From assembly GCA_009760855.2 (NCBI GenBank), contig WPIO01000112.1, forward strand, positions 62,001 through 126,000: a DNA stretch of 64,000 nt. The letters run 5' to 3'. Shown here piece by piece: positions 43,476 to 54,309 of this stretch. Source of the stretch: Cristatella mucedo. Taxonomy: Eukaryota > Bryozoa > Phylactolaemata > Cristatellidae. The translations under genes were made by a program, and so were the position numbers. Positions within the stretch are counted from its first letter, which is position 1. The number at the start of each line of letters is the position of its first letter. The notes under the pieces were generated by a model. The model saw only the letters and a list, made by a program, of their open reading frames with translations. It was not told the origin of the DNA and ran no database searches.

Positions 43476-43671
43476 GAACAAATTCAGAAAAACATTACAC
43501 TAATGATAACTGGGCTCGTGGAGAGGCGCTGCAAAAGGGTGTGACTCGATTTTCGGTTTCTTTAACATTTTCCGCAATGATTTGCAACATTTGATTCTAA
43601 GCTAAAGATATTTGAGTTCAGCTCAGCTTTCCTTGTGCACCAGTGAACATGTCTTTTAACTGATTCATAGC

Positions 43672-43815
43672 CCAGCTGCAAGGTGCTCTCTTTTCACGAC
43701 CCAGGCCGTGGGTTTGGAGTCCTGGTGCTGGCGTTCCTATATTTCGCCCTGCAACCGGTGGTGAGACAGGTTAGGCTCTTATGCAGCTATTCAAATGAGG
43801 CTATTGAACCAGCTA
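43672..43815 (+). mobile_element. SINE1, decayed
   Basis: cccaggccgtgggtttggag (B box region), 'cctgcaaccggtggtgagac', then tcaaatgaggctattgaacc. The A box is lost. Confidence 0.65.
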
Positions 43816-44977
43816 ACCTTAACCTTTTTTCCTGCGTATCGTGTGGGCACACATGCAACATTCAGTCCATGTTACTAATCAGGATCCTACATACCAGCTG
43901 CCCTAAGCGTCTTCCTCTCTGATTTCGCATGCTTCCCTAAGCATGACACTTGATTGCATTTCGTCGCCTGTCTAAATAGAATACCTTTTTTGACATAATT
44001 CTTTGGATCTTGCTTCATTTGCTATCAGTTGTAAAGCACAGGGATAGAGATTGTATTCTCTAATAGTGTTATATAAAAGACATTGTTACTATCGTTTACA
44101 TGAATGCTCAATCATCTAACGGTCAAGAATTTACTATTAGCAGCTCTTGCCAAAGACTTAGAGCTGAATACGAGCTGAAATGGCCCAAGAAATCCGCTGA
44201 GCATTATTTATTTCACGATGCAAAGCCTTCCCGTCAAGCAGAAGGTCGCGGAATTGTCACTCGTAATGACAGACAAAATTACGGCATTGTCCGGGGCCTG
44301 AAATCGTGCCGTCAAATCGCTACATTGATATTAATGTGGAGCAGTGCGGTTTCATGCAGACAGAGAGGTGAAGGCAGTGAAGACATACGGAGTTCTGACA
44401 GCAATCCACTGCCGGGCCGGCACTGCGCATACAGCTGAAAGCTTGCTGCTGTATCGTGCTGCTTCGTTTGGGCGAAGGCTCCGCTCATGCTTCAAGTGTA
44501 CGAGCATCCAATGAAAAGCGGGTTAGCCGCTAACGCCATCAGATGGAGGTTTGATTATGTTGTTCTGAATCCTAGAGTCGTTTAGAGAAAGCCACTTTTC
44601 TGTCAGCGAAGAATATGGTCGATTGCTTAAAGTAAGGCAATTCTGGTATTCCACTTGACTAGTAAAGATGGCTGTGAAGTTGTATAGAGCGACGTGAGCA
44701 AATTCTGGCTCTTTCTGAAACACTGGAGAAGTATTTATGTATTTTGGCTACCCAAATAAGCATGCTCACCCAAATGCATTCAGCCATGGGTGTCATGTTA
44801 TGGGGCGCTTCTACAGATATGATGTTGGAGTGCTTCACCTCATACAAGCCATCTGGCTCAAGACGTTTATTTACCCCTTACTCAGAACTTGAGATTCACG
44901 AGTGGGACAGTACTTCGTGGGATGAATTATATTTAGATCATATATTATATTTTAGATTATATATATATATGTATAAG
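43816..44977. other. Unassigned DNA with LINE tail scrap and a 112-codon frame
   Basis: A LINE-A-like hairpin remnant lies at 44030-44095 (aaagcacagggatagagatt, then gtattctctaatag). A plus frame at 44100-44438 (112 codons) encodes RLRAEYELKWPKKSAEHYLF and similar stretches but matches no family I know. Confidence 0.35.
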
Positions 44978-45128
44978 AGCCGTGATGACACACTAGATAA
45001 GGTTATTGCTAACCACTACCGAGGTCTTGGGTTTGAATCCTGCGGAGGACGATCTTTTATAGCCGCTGCAAGTAGTGGTGATAGCCTTAAAGACTCTTCT
45101 GTCTCTACATAAAAGAGGCTGTTGAATC
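44978..45128 (+). mobile_element. SINE1 copy
   Basis: gccgtgatgacacactagat, ggtcttgggtttgaatcctg, gtggtgatagccttaaagac and tail aaaagaggctgttgaatc. The T-loop region carries several C-to-T changes. Confidence 0.83.
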
Positions 45129-45249
45129 TGTTAGAATTTTCAAATATGGCAATCCAAAAGACACCACTGCCAAATTTAGACATTTCTAAATTTATCTGAA
45201 TCAGGTTACTCTTCCAAAGCCACGGCCACTAACCATATCTGCAATCTTC

Positions 45250-45252
<3 letters not shown>

Positions 45253-45318
<66 letters not shown>

Positions 45319-45462
45319 TCTCTCTCTTCCACTCTCGTTCCCTTACACATTCTCCTCCTTTTCTCCTCCCCATCTCTCACTCTCTGTATCTAGCCATCCA
45401 TTGACGGAATTATCTCTATATCTTTCTGTTTCACTTTTTCTCACGGTCTCTCTGTCTTTCAC

Positions 45463-45493
<31 letters not shown>

Positions 45494-45497
45494 TACA

Positions 45498-45544
<47 letters not shown>

Positions 45545-45555
45545 TCTCTTCATCT
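45253..45555. repeat. Compound (CT)n/(CA)n microsatellites
   Basis: (CT)n at 45253-45330, (CA)n at about 45470-45493 and (CT)n at about 45499-45545, joined by CT-rich sequence. The SLSLSL frames are artefacts. Confidence 0.95.
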
Positions 45556-45754
45556 CTCTCCCTCTCTCTTCTCTCTCTCTCTCGCTTTCTGCCCAAGACA
45601 TTTTCAGTCTCTATTATTTTGAGTTCATCAAAGCGCTGATGCCAGAAAAGCCGATAGACCAGACTTCTCCATTCATAGGTCAGCCGTAGTTTAAGCCGGG
45701 CACTGCTTGGATTTGCCCGTTGTGCTCATTTAAATAGCACTCATAACTGACCAT

Positions 45755-46490
45755 TTAAAACAACGCAGCATGGGTGTGACAGGATGATACGGTGGCTTGC
45801 AAAACATTTAACGAGCTCCTTGGTCCTTTCTCGGCTAAATTATTGTAATCCCCTTTTGGCTTGGCTTCCAAAAGAGCCAAGAGGCCACTGCATTTGGTGA
45901 TTAATATGGCTGCAAGGCAAGATAACAAATCCCAGAAGTTTGATGTGTCTCTTTTGCTGACGGAGCTTCGATGACTTCTCTTGATCAATGGATATAGGTT
46001 AAATTTCATACGCTGATCCATAAGGCCGGCCGCGGCTTGCCTCCACCATACCTAGCTAAACTGCTGAATCAGTTTCAGCCTCCTCGTTCCCTCATGTCTA
46101 TTTTGGAGAATAAATTAGCTCTTTCATTCCTCCGCTTAAAGACCGTTGACAACAAAAGCTTTTGCTCTGCAGGTCCTAGGCTGCGGAAATCAGTTCCACG
46201 ACTCTTACAGAAAGATATTTACTCTCCTGCTCCTGGATGTGGCCCATCTTTTTCAGCCATCCTGAGCTGCTTCTTCCACGCTATTCAGTCCCTCAATTTC
46301 CCTTCTGAGTCTGCTATGCTTCCCACTTTCTCTTTTTTGCATGAGTTGAAGTCTGTTGGCTACCGAATGCGTACCGAAAGCCGCTTAGGCTGTGAGTGCG
46401 CTATACAAAACTCTCCTGCGTAACAACCACAGTGTCGCTGTGGCTTTGCGGGAGTACAGACAGAGATACATTACATAACATCACATTAGC
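45755..46490 (+). pseudogene. LINE-B 3' half
   Basis: From the region after the YADD box (gtggcttgcaaaacatttaa) through the C-terminal frame at 46037-46423 (PPYLAKLLNQFQPPRSLMSI, ENKLALSFLRLKTVDNKSFC, SAGPRLRKSVPRLL) to the tail (gcgctatacaaaactctcct, gagatacattacataaca). It is the best LINE-B 3' end in the window. Confidence 0.87.
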
Positions 46491-47605
46491 TCCAGGAGTT
46501 GCAGCCTAAGCCGATCCGAGGAATGCAGGCAGGGCGGAGAAACCGCCGCGGCAGTGTGCTGCATCAGCCAGATTGTCACTGATATTCATCGCTGAGGTTC
46601 CTCAACCATAATGTTAGAGCAGATTGTGAGATTGCCTATGGCCAATGCAGCATAAAAAGAAAGGCTGCGTAATCGACTGCCAGCTGTGCTCCCAGCGTTG
46701 GTGCCTTGGCATTGGAGCCGAGCTGCTCTCTATGCCGTTGAGAGAGGAGAGTTATTACAAGTCATGGCCGTCGTCGTAACCGCTGTAGAAGTTTTCTTAT
46801 TACCCAAATTTCACAGAGAAATAAGCTTCTCTGTATTGCGGATATGGACTTATTAAGTTAAGGGTAGTGGACGCATTTCAACGCTGCTGTTTTCTGTAAA
46901 TAAATAAGTATATTTATAATATACTTATTCTTATACTGTCTTCATACCTGCGTGCACCTGCGTACTATTCGTCGTGCATCGGCAGAGACAAGTACCCTTA
47001 CGAACACTTGATTTGAGGCCTTGTCCTGAAAGGACGTTGAAGACTCCCCTCCATCATTCCACTTGTAACAGCAGTACTAAGGAGTATACGACCAATTGTT
47101 CTCGCGAGCTGTGCCAAGGCTAGGGGAAAGAAATTATGCTGACTCGACGGCAGATTTTACTATTGTTTGAACAACTGGATACTTCAAGAATGCAATGTTT
47201 TAATAATACTCAGTGTTGTCTGTGGGTTACCTACCGCATATTTGGTTCTTCTTTCATTCTACTGAAGTGCTCACTGCGTCGTCTAAATTAGTAGATCAGG
47301 GGATCCTAGGCAGCAGACGTCTGAAATGAGTCCAAAAGTTAATTAGAAGTCGGAGCACTGCGATTGCTGCGACTGTCCTTTCAAATCGCTCAATACACAC
47401 TGTACACGCAACCAGTGAGTTGCTCACAATTAAGGAACGCCAAAAACTAACTGCGTACAAGTAAATTTATATTTTAATTTCAGTTTTAGTTCTAATCTCA
47501 TCAGGTAACCTGGCACAAAACAAAATCCTGAACCCTGTCAAAGTAAATACCGACAAAGGCCGCCGAATTTAAGCAAAGCGTCTGGCGGAGTTTCTAGTGA
47601 TATCC
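46491..47605. other. Unassigned DNA
   Basis: Contains a perfect AT-rich hairpin at 46903-46929 but no gene or repeat family I can name. Confidence 0.4.
46903..46929. repeat. Perfect 12-bp inverted repeat
   Basis: aataagtatatt, 3-base spacer tat, aatatacttatt. It could form a cruciform. Confidence 0.85.
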
Positions 47606-47617
47606 AATCTATATATT

Positions 47618-47668
<51 letters not shown>

Positions 47669-47752
47669 GCACCGATAATTACTTGTTTTCCCTACATATG
47701 TGTGTGTGCCTGTGTGTGTGTGTGTGTGAGCGCGTGTGGGTGTGTGTGTGTG

Positions 47753-47800
<48 letters not shown>

Positions 47801-47825
47801 TGTGTGTGTGTGTGCGCGCGCGCGC
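47606..47825. repeat. (TA)n + (TG)n + (CG)n compound microsatellite
   Basis: TA run at 47613-47668, TG run at 47698-47813 with cg interruptions, then gcgcgcgcgcg at 47814-47826. Alternating purine-pyrimidine DNA of this kind favours Z-DNA. The YIYIYI and CVCVCV frames are artefacts. Confidence 0.95.
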
Positions 47826-47827
47826 GA

Positions 47828-48916
47828 GATACGATTGGCGCACCCTCTCCTCCGTGGACGTGGCGATTAATGCGTACGAGCCATTTCACCTCCCCTGACG
47901 TGGGCTGTTTTTCGCCGCGCTCTGGAACTCTGTTGCGCCATGAAGCCCAGAGGTCCTCTGATCATCTCAAACTCGTCTTAGAAGCAGCTACGCCGTCGCC
48001 ATTTTATTCCCAAAATCCAAAGGTGTCCCTCGTTCTGCCAGACGAAGATGGCGAGTGCTGCAGAATACGAGTTTCTTTGGAGATGGCCTTTGATATATCA
48101 CATAGGCTTTATTTTGTGGATAGCTGCCCTAAAAAATATAGCGTTTGGAAGTCAAAAACGCCTTTGACTTGATTCAGGAGCACCACCGTCAGAATCATGT
48201 CGAAGCAAACTGAAAAAATATATGTGCAAGAGCTCAAGGAAAGGAAACACGCTATGGTTGGCTATAATGACGATATAAAAGGTGTTAGCAATGATGTTCT
48301 TAAAAACGCAATGGAACTGGTGTGCAACTTCTTGGAAAAATCTCCTGAGAGCTCATTGCCACTCGTTGGTCTGAAAAGATTATGCAGGAGGTCCGGATTC
48401 GCGGCGCCAGTGCTCGCGTGAGTAGCAATGACGATCGACACGAGGCGCATCGATCAAAGCGCTGAAACTGGAGCTCAAACTTGTCTTAGAGTTGACAGCA
48501 AAGAAGCTGCGTTCTTTCTTAAAGAAGTACACGCCGATCCGGCTCAAGATCTGACGTATTATCCGGCCGTGCCGAATAATATCGCTGATAGTGAGGACGA
48601 AGATCTTGATGATATTGGTGCTCCGTAGGCGGCGGCATCCGATATAGCACAGACTCGTGGCAGAAAAAAAAGAGCAACAGCGCAGAAGGCTGCTCCATTC
48701 GTCTCGATACGCTACGTGGGGCTTCCGAAGAAGGCACTAGCGGTTGTTCCAAATCAGCCATCAATCTTGAGCCTATTTTTTCGAAAAAAAATAGGCTCAA
48801 TTTGCGTGATCGAGCTCGGGAATCCTTGCCCTGGATCTGGTCAGCCGCTGTGCACTTACACAATAAAAATCATCGTTTCCGAAATCGCTGCCTTTCTGTT
48901 GACGAATAGAGTTTAA
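47828..48916 (+). pseudogene. Long coding-like frame with three in-frame stops, unknown
   Basis: One plus frame stays open for about 360 codons apart from TGA at 48170, TGA at 48419 and TAG at 48626. The segments look like real protein: SSDHLKLVLEAATPSPFYSQ, VSLEMAFDISHRLYFVDSCP, SKQTEKIYVQELKERKHAMV, MELVCNFLEKSPESSLPLVG, an acidic ADSEDEDLDDIG followed by basic RGRKKRATAQKA, and FVSIRYVGLPKKALAVVPNQ. No family is recognised. It could be a decayed host gene, an integrated virus-like or Polinton-like gene, or several exons that share a frame by chance. A competing 114-codon minus frame (48519-48863) exists. Confidence 0.35.
48768..48801. repeat. Near-perfect palindrome
   Basis: ttgagcctatttttt and aaaaaaaataggctcaa are inverted arms around tcg, giving a stem of about 15 bp. 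It lies near the 3' end of the interrupted frame and would act like a strong RNA hairpin. Confidence 0.85.
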
Positions 48917-49344
48917 TGAGCCCGATCATTTTAGCTTCTTTGCGTACAATTTGGACCAATATTCAGGTAGTTATCGCAGTCCGTGCGCACTAGGATTACC
49001 ATGGTAAACCGGGTTACCCCCATCGGGCTCAATTGTACGGCCGTTTAATGTCAGCTGGTGGATGAGCCACTGAATTGGGGCCTTTGATTTGGGTGTCTTC
49101 TCTTTGATGTGTTTTTATGACATCGCCCTTTGATGTGCATTCATTGCTGGGTTCTTCAATCGGGATGATGCATATAAAGGCCGAGGCGAGCGTGCTGAGG
49201 CAGCGAGCATTAGCGTCCATGCCCGGTGTGGGTGCATTCGAAAGACAGCGTTGAGGTCTTCGTGGACGTTAATACTTGAGCCGGAGCGTTCCGTGCGATG
49301 TACTTCATTGTGCCGTCATTCTTTGGGCTCGTATCCATTTTAAA
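48917..49344. other. Unassigned, possible promoter-like block
   Basis: ttcttcaatcgg, then catataaaggccgagg (49171-49186), then an ATG at 49218 resembles CCAAT/TATA spacing, but the frame after the ATG closes quickly (about 10 codons). LINE-B sequence may begin near 49310. Confidence 0.25.
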
Positions 49345-49428
49345 TTTTTGGGAAAGTGATTCGAGGCCGCGGTGTCGACTATCATTTCTAGGCTGAAGAT
49401 ACTCGCCTGTATTTGTCGCCTAAACCGC
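49345..49428 (+). pseudogene. LINE-B host copy, piece 1
   Basis: gggaaagtgattcgaggccg through gatactcgcctgtatttgtc (DTRLYLS, after the YADD box) is collinear with 24135-24215. Cut at 49428 by a LINE-A insertion. Confidence 0.75.
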
Positions 49429-50066
49429 AGCTGGTGCAAAACTCTGCAGCTAGGCTTGTATGTCGTGAGCGTCGCAGTTGCCACATTACTCCACTTCTCG
49501 CCGACCTGCACTGGCTACCAGTCAAGCAACGGATTGACTTCAAGGTTTTGTCGCTCACTTTTAGGTCCCTTCATTCTATGGCTCCAGCCTATCTGTCAGA
49601 TATACTACCCCATCAGGCCAAGCATCGTACCACCCGCTTCTCGGAATCCAACAGTCTAGAAATACCTCATACAAACCTTAAATCCTTTGGAGACCGTGCA
49701 TTTAGTTCATATGCTCCCAAAGCCTGGAACTCCCTCCCGACCTGCGTCAGAACATCCCCTGACCTGACCACATTTAAAAGGAACCTAAAAACACACCTAT
49801 TTAGGACAGCATTTAGTGGGTCCCTGTGATTCGTCCTTGATGTGCTTATGCGTGCTGACACTGTGCATGCTGCCACTAACCACATTTGCATTCTGACCCT
49901 GTGCATGTCACCCCTAACCATATTATTCATCTCGTTTGTTTTTCAAGCATGATTTTACTTACCATTCAATTGCATTTCACTTTACAGCAAATGTAAAGCG
50001 CCTAGAGAGAGATTGAGTTCTCTGAGGGCGCTTTATCAAGTGAATTATTATTATTATTATTATTAA
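49429..50066 (+). mobile_element. LINE-A 3' portion, well preserved, nested in LINE-B
   Basis: Starts at cagctggtgcaaaactctgc and contains an intact C-terminal frame (49413-49829: LLADLHWLPVKQRIDFKVLS through LKTHLFRTAFSGSL with the normal TGA). A complete 3' UTR, hairpin and (ATT)n follow. It is nearly identical to the same part of the copy at 3098-5288, so it is one of the youngest insertions. Confidence 0.92.
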
Positions 50067-50099
50067 CCTGCTTCAGCATTTGATAAACTTAATGAATAT

Positions 50100-50215
50100 A
50101 AAAAAGAAATATAATTCAATTGTTTAGCGCCCCCAGAGAACTCAATCTCTATCCAGTCACCTCACACATACCACGGGGCGGGGCTCGAGCCAACGACCTG
50201 AATGTTTGCCTTGCA
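50100..50215 (-). mobile_element. SINE2 copy nested in LINE-B
   Basis: Minus strand: agcgcccccagagaactcaa (hairpin), ggggcggggctcgagccaac (B box). The A-box half is lost. Confidence 0.7.
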
Positions 50216-50374
50216 GGCATTCGATTCTTGATGTTGCCCAATTTCCATTAACTTAATGGTGAAAAGCAGAATCTCTGCTCTTGGGACATCAAAGTTTATG
50301 TCTCGACTTGAAGACTTTGCTCTCCTAATAGGCGATGCTATTTTGCGACAGCGCTCGTAATATATGTATCGTCT
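50216..50374 (+). pseudogene. LINE-B host copy, piece 2
   Basis: gcccaatttccattaactta, aatggtgaaaagcagaatct and actttgctctcctaataggc are collinear with 24295-24400. It ends at gtatcgtctttgata, where a SINE2 interrupts. Confidence 0.72.
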
Positions 50375-50530
50375 TTGATATATATATAAATAAATATAAT
50401 TCATTTCTATAGCACCCCAAGAGAACTTAATCTCTATTCAGGTGCTTCAAATATGCCTCGGGGCTCGAGCCCACGACCTCAGCCAGACCTTAGTCGGGGC
50501 GAGCACCTTAACCGCTGGACCAAACCAGCT
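50375..50530 (-). mobile_element. SINE2 copy nested in LINE-B
   Basis: A complete minus-strand copy: tail aaataaatataattcatttc, hairpin agcaccccaagagaacttaa, B box ggggctcgagcccacgacct and A box gcaccttaaccgctggacca. Confidence 0.88.
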
Positions 50531-50703
50531 GAAAGTTTCGTTAGGAAGATTGCCAGCACGGCTAGCCATCATGTCCAATCCTTACCAAGATTAGGGACAG
50601 TCTACCGCGTTGACTTGAAAAACATTTAACCAGCTATCAGGTTATTTCTTGGCTGGATTAGTGTGTTTCGATTTTGGCTGGGCTTCTGAAAAAAGCCATT
50701 AGG
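50531..50703 (+). pseudogene. LINE-B host copy, piece 3
   Basis: gctgaaagtttcgttaggaa through gcttctgaaaaaagccatta, collinear with 24450-24620. Interrupted at about 50703 by the foldback element. Confidence 0.8.
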
Positions 50704-51141
50704 CGGGTTTGACGAACTACCGCAATCCACCATAATCCTCTCTAATTAGGCTAACATCGACCAGATATTAGCGTTGCCAAGCTCAAATTTTGGGCTTTTA
50801 TTGTAGTACATGTTTGATTTTATCTATCCATAAAATTTCATGTCGCTGTGCCCACGGGCACTTATGCAAATGAGCTTCGACCCCGGACGCCGGTACGGAA
50901 ATCCCCCGAAATCCACTCTAGTTCCCATCAAATCCACCACAAATCAGCTTAGCACATCTCCAAAAGGTTTGGAATATCAAACTACGCTACGAATACAATG
51001 TACCCAGAAAATTTCGCGCGATTCCGCTTACGCTTTCTCATGAAGTCCACTGAAATAACAGTGCAGTGACCCAGGTCGATACCGAAATCCACGCTGATTC
51101 ACCCCAATCCACTGCACTCGAGTGTGAAACGACAGAAATCC
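50704..51141. repeat. Left terminal inverted repeat of foldback element
   Basis: Starts cgggtttgacgaac. Contains ctctaattaggctaacatcg, cacgggcacttatgcaaatg, 'ttcccatcaaatccaccaca' and aatatcaaactacgctacga, all matched in inverse order at the right end. It includes an octamer-like atgcaaat. Confidence 0.88.
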
Positions 51142-53460
51142 TTTCGAAAAGCTCCTTTTTTGATTGCATATAACAGCACACTCTGCGAAAATTGCACTTG
51201 AAAAATTTCACTTGCATTGGCACGGCCGTTCTCGTGCAATGCTCTGCAATCGATCAGTAGCCCGGACCAGCACCGAAATCCACTTCAACCCACTCAATCC
51301 GCCGCACAAAAATCGAAATACATTGCGCTGAGCTCCAGTTTTTATTGCATAATAAAGTGCACCGTGCTGTGTGCAAAACCACGTAAAACCAAAAGAAAAT
51401 ATGCATCCTCGCACAATGGCAATGGGCGGCAATCGCCTAAAATGATCTGGGAAACTACCTCAATCCACTCTATTCCACTGCAAATTATCCTAAAATCGCC
51501 GTCGAAAAGCTCTAATTGACGTTGCATATAGGAATAGACTCAGTTCAAAGTGCACCCACAAGATTTTGCTTCATTGTTCGCGCTCATACACGCATTCTCA
51601 TACAATGAATTGCAATCGGCTGCAATGGCCCGGTCCCATACCACAATCCACCTCAATATGCCAAAATCCGCTGCAGTCCGCCGCACAGCGACCAGAACGC
51701 TTCCACTAGAAGCTCTAATTATAATTATACGTTGCTCTACTCCTCGGTTATTGTGTACTCGCATAACTTCACTGTAATTGCTTCGATCATTCTGCAGCTA
51801 TGCACTGTAATCGACCGCAACTGCCCGGGCCATTACGTCAATCCACCGCACCCCGCCACAAAACGGCCAGAATACGTACACTTTAAGCTCTTATAGTTAT
51901 TGAACGCTGCTTTAATTTTCGGTCATTTTGTAATCGCACAATGTCAGTACAATTGCCTCGACCATTCGGCAGCAATGCACTGCAATGGCCAGAGCCAATA
52001 GTTCCATCTACAGCAATATGGTGCAAAATGCCCTGAAATCGGTTTCGCAATGCTCTAATTTTGAATACGTGTTACAAAGCACACTAGTTAAAGTCAACTA
52101 CATTATTTTAAGCAATTGCGCTCGTACATTCTCGGGCAATTCATGGCAATCTACGGCATCGGCTTGGCTCGAAGCAGCAATTCACTACAATCCATGGCAA
52201 GTCGACCACAAATTGGCTGCACGAAGTGCCAATTGTCATCGCATTTCACATTTCTGTGTGCTAAAAGTGAAATCGTAGGACTTTCAAGCTATTTTGTACT
52301 TTAATTGTCTACAATGCATGGCAATCGACAGCAATGGCAGTGATCAATACCGAAATCAGTGGCAAATTGACGAAGCTCCAGTTCTCATTCTATGTAACAT
52401 CTCACTTCGTGCACAAATACTTTCAACCCTTTCAACCACCTCTGACCGTTCAATCTTGGGCAATGCATGGCAATCAATGGCAATGGCCCGGGAAAATATG
52501 GCAATCCATTATGATCCATTACAAATCACTTGAAAGTGACCGGGCCAAGATCAAATCTATCTTACCTGTCACAGCCCACTGTATTGAAAGTGAAATCAAA
52601 TCCTTTCAATCAATCGCGAGCAATGAATGGCAATCGACAGCAATGTCCCGGGTCAATACCCCAATTCCCGGTAAATTGAAAAGAAATTGGTAGCACGGAA
52701 AACTCAATTGTCATTACATATAACATTCCGCTGCGTCAAGTAAAACCGTGGCATTTTCAAGATGCTACGCTCATTAACTGTCAGCAATGCACGGCAATCT
52801 ACAGTACTGGTAGGAGCCGATAACGAAATCCGTGGAAAATTGACAAGATTGGCTGCAATAAACTGCAACTCTCATTCCACGTAAAATTTACCCGTGCGCT
52901 CGCATAATGTGTACCCATTGTGAGTGTTCAATCAACGGCAACGCATGGCAATCGACGGCAATGAACCGGGGAATTACGTCAATCCATAACGGTCTGTTAC
53001 AAATGGACCGGCAGTTGCTGAAAGAAGAACAAACTTTTCTTGCGTCTACACTGCATTAAAAGTGCAGCCACATCTTTTTAAACAATCGACAAAGGCCCAA
53101 TCGAGGGCAATGCGTGGCAATTAATGGCAGTAGCTCGATCTCAACCACAATTTATTTCAACTTTGCTGGAAAATAGCTGTTTGAATTTGCAATTATCCTG
53201 TGTAGATAGCGATCACTGTGAGGGCATATACTGTCTTTTTGTGCGTTCAAACTTGAGCAATCCATGGCAATTGACGGTAATTGCCCGAGACAATACAGCA
53301 ATCTATGGTTGTCTGTTACAGTTACAAACAAAGCTGCTGGGAGAAGATCCAATTTTTCTTACGTAACAGTGTGTTTTATTAAAAGTACAACCGCATCCTT
53401 TCAATCGATCTCGAACGTACATGCGAATGCAATGCGCGGGCCTGGCAACGGCCTGGGAAA
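51063..53460. repeat. About 15 degenerate tandem repeats, period about 169 bp
   Basis: A core like atggcaatcgacagcaatgg, then cccgggtcaataccgaaatc, recurs at about 51063, 51237, 51420, 51606, 51803, 51975, 52139, 52316, 52464, 52625, 52787, 52945, 53110, 53258 and 53427. Spacing is 148-197 bp. All units run in the same direction until the right terminal repeat, where the motif is inverted. The first unit lies partly within the left terminal repeat. Confidence 0.75.
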
Positions 53461-53464
53461 ATAC

Positions 53465-53895
53465 GGATTTCTGTCGTTGCTCTGTGGAGTGCATTGAATT
53501 GGGGTGGATTCTTGTGGATTTCGGTATTGGCCTGGGCCACTGCAATATTATTTCAGTGGACTTCGTGAGAAAGCGTAAGCGGATTCTCGAAAAAATTTCT
53601 GGGTACATTTTATTCGTAGCGTAGTTTGATATTTCAAACCTTTTGGGGAGATGTGCGAAGCTGATTTGTGGTGGATTTGATGGGAACTAGAGTGGATTTC
53701 GGTATTGGCGTCCGGCTTCAAAGCTCATTTGCATAAGTGCCCGTGGGTGCAGTGATAGGAAATTTTCTGGATAGATAAAATCGAACGTTTACTAAAATAT
53801 CCGACCAAAATCTAAGCTCGGCAACGCTAATGTCTGGTCGATGTTAGCCTAATTAGAGTGGATTGCGGTGAATTGTGGGTATTTCGTCGAACCTC
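53465..53895. repeat. Right terminal inverted repeat of foldback element
   Basis: The inverse of the left repeat: gtggacttcgtgagaaagcg, 'ttgtggtggatttgatggga', agctcatttgcataagtgcc, gtcgatgttagcctaattag, ending atttcgtcgaacctc. Confidence 0.88.
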
Positions 53896-54309
53896 TCCCC
53901 CCCCTCCATTAGTCAAGTACCTGGCAGGACGTACCTTGATCTAAAAAAGCCCATAACCGTCATAACTAGTTGCCAATACTTTCAATATATCTTTCTGTGT
54001 GAGTTCAGAGTCAAAGCTGTCATAGTGGATGATGAAAATAAGGTTTACCATCCCTCTGCCAGCATTTATCATTGTAGCCTCCAGAGCCCAAACCAGAAGT
54101 TTAGGCAATGGCAATGACAACCAACGACGAGGAGACAGTTGACGACCAATTGGGTACCGCGAATTAGCAGCCCAGGCTGCAGAATAAACAGACAATTACC
54201 TTGAGAAAGGCATTTCCCAGTCTTCAATACAGACAGTCTCTCGACTCTGATCAAGACACTACACGGTGGCAGACACGTGATCAACCCTGTGCGAATGCTA
54301 GCAGCTGGA
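53896..54309. other. Unassigned segment between foldback element and LINE-B
   Basis: Neither LINE-B nor the terminal repeat. Starts with a C run. One short frame (53875-54117) has no motifs. It may be a separate insertion or part of the same one. Confidence 0.35.

Larger units (their letters stand above)
50704..53895. mobile_element. Foldback-type DNA element with internal 169-bp repeats
   Basis: A 3.2-kb unit bounded by long terminal inverted repeats (about 50704-51141 and 53465-53895) that are roughly 85-90% alike by eye. Between them are about 13 degenerate direct repeats. No transposase or other gene is present, and the frames inside (51217-51519, 51985-52278 and others) follow the repeat and lack motifs. 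It interrupts a LINE-B copy. No clear target duplication is seen, and about 414 bp of non-LINE DNA lies between its right end and the resumed LINE-B. It would depend on an enzyme encoded elsewhere. Confidence 0.8.

Noticed and set aside
47597..47827. YIYIYI and CVCVCV start of the 191-codon frame
   Set aside because: This part is microsatellite translation. Only the sequence after 47828 was considered as coding-like.
49173..49260. Histone-type promoter and gene start
   Set aside because: A TATA-like box and an ATG are present, but the following frame closes after about 10 codons and no histone sequence follows.
51217..53497. Several frames of 75-119 codons in the foldback element
   Set aside because: They follow the degenerate repeat units, change frame from unit to unit and contain no known motif.
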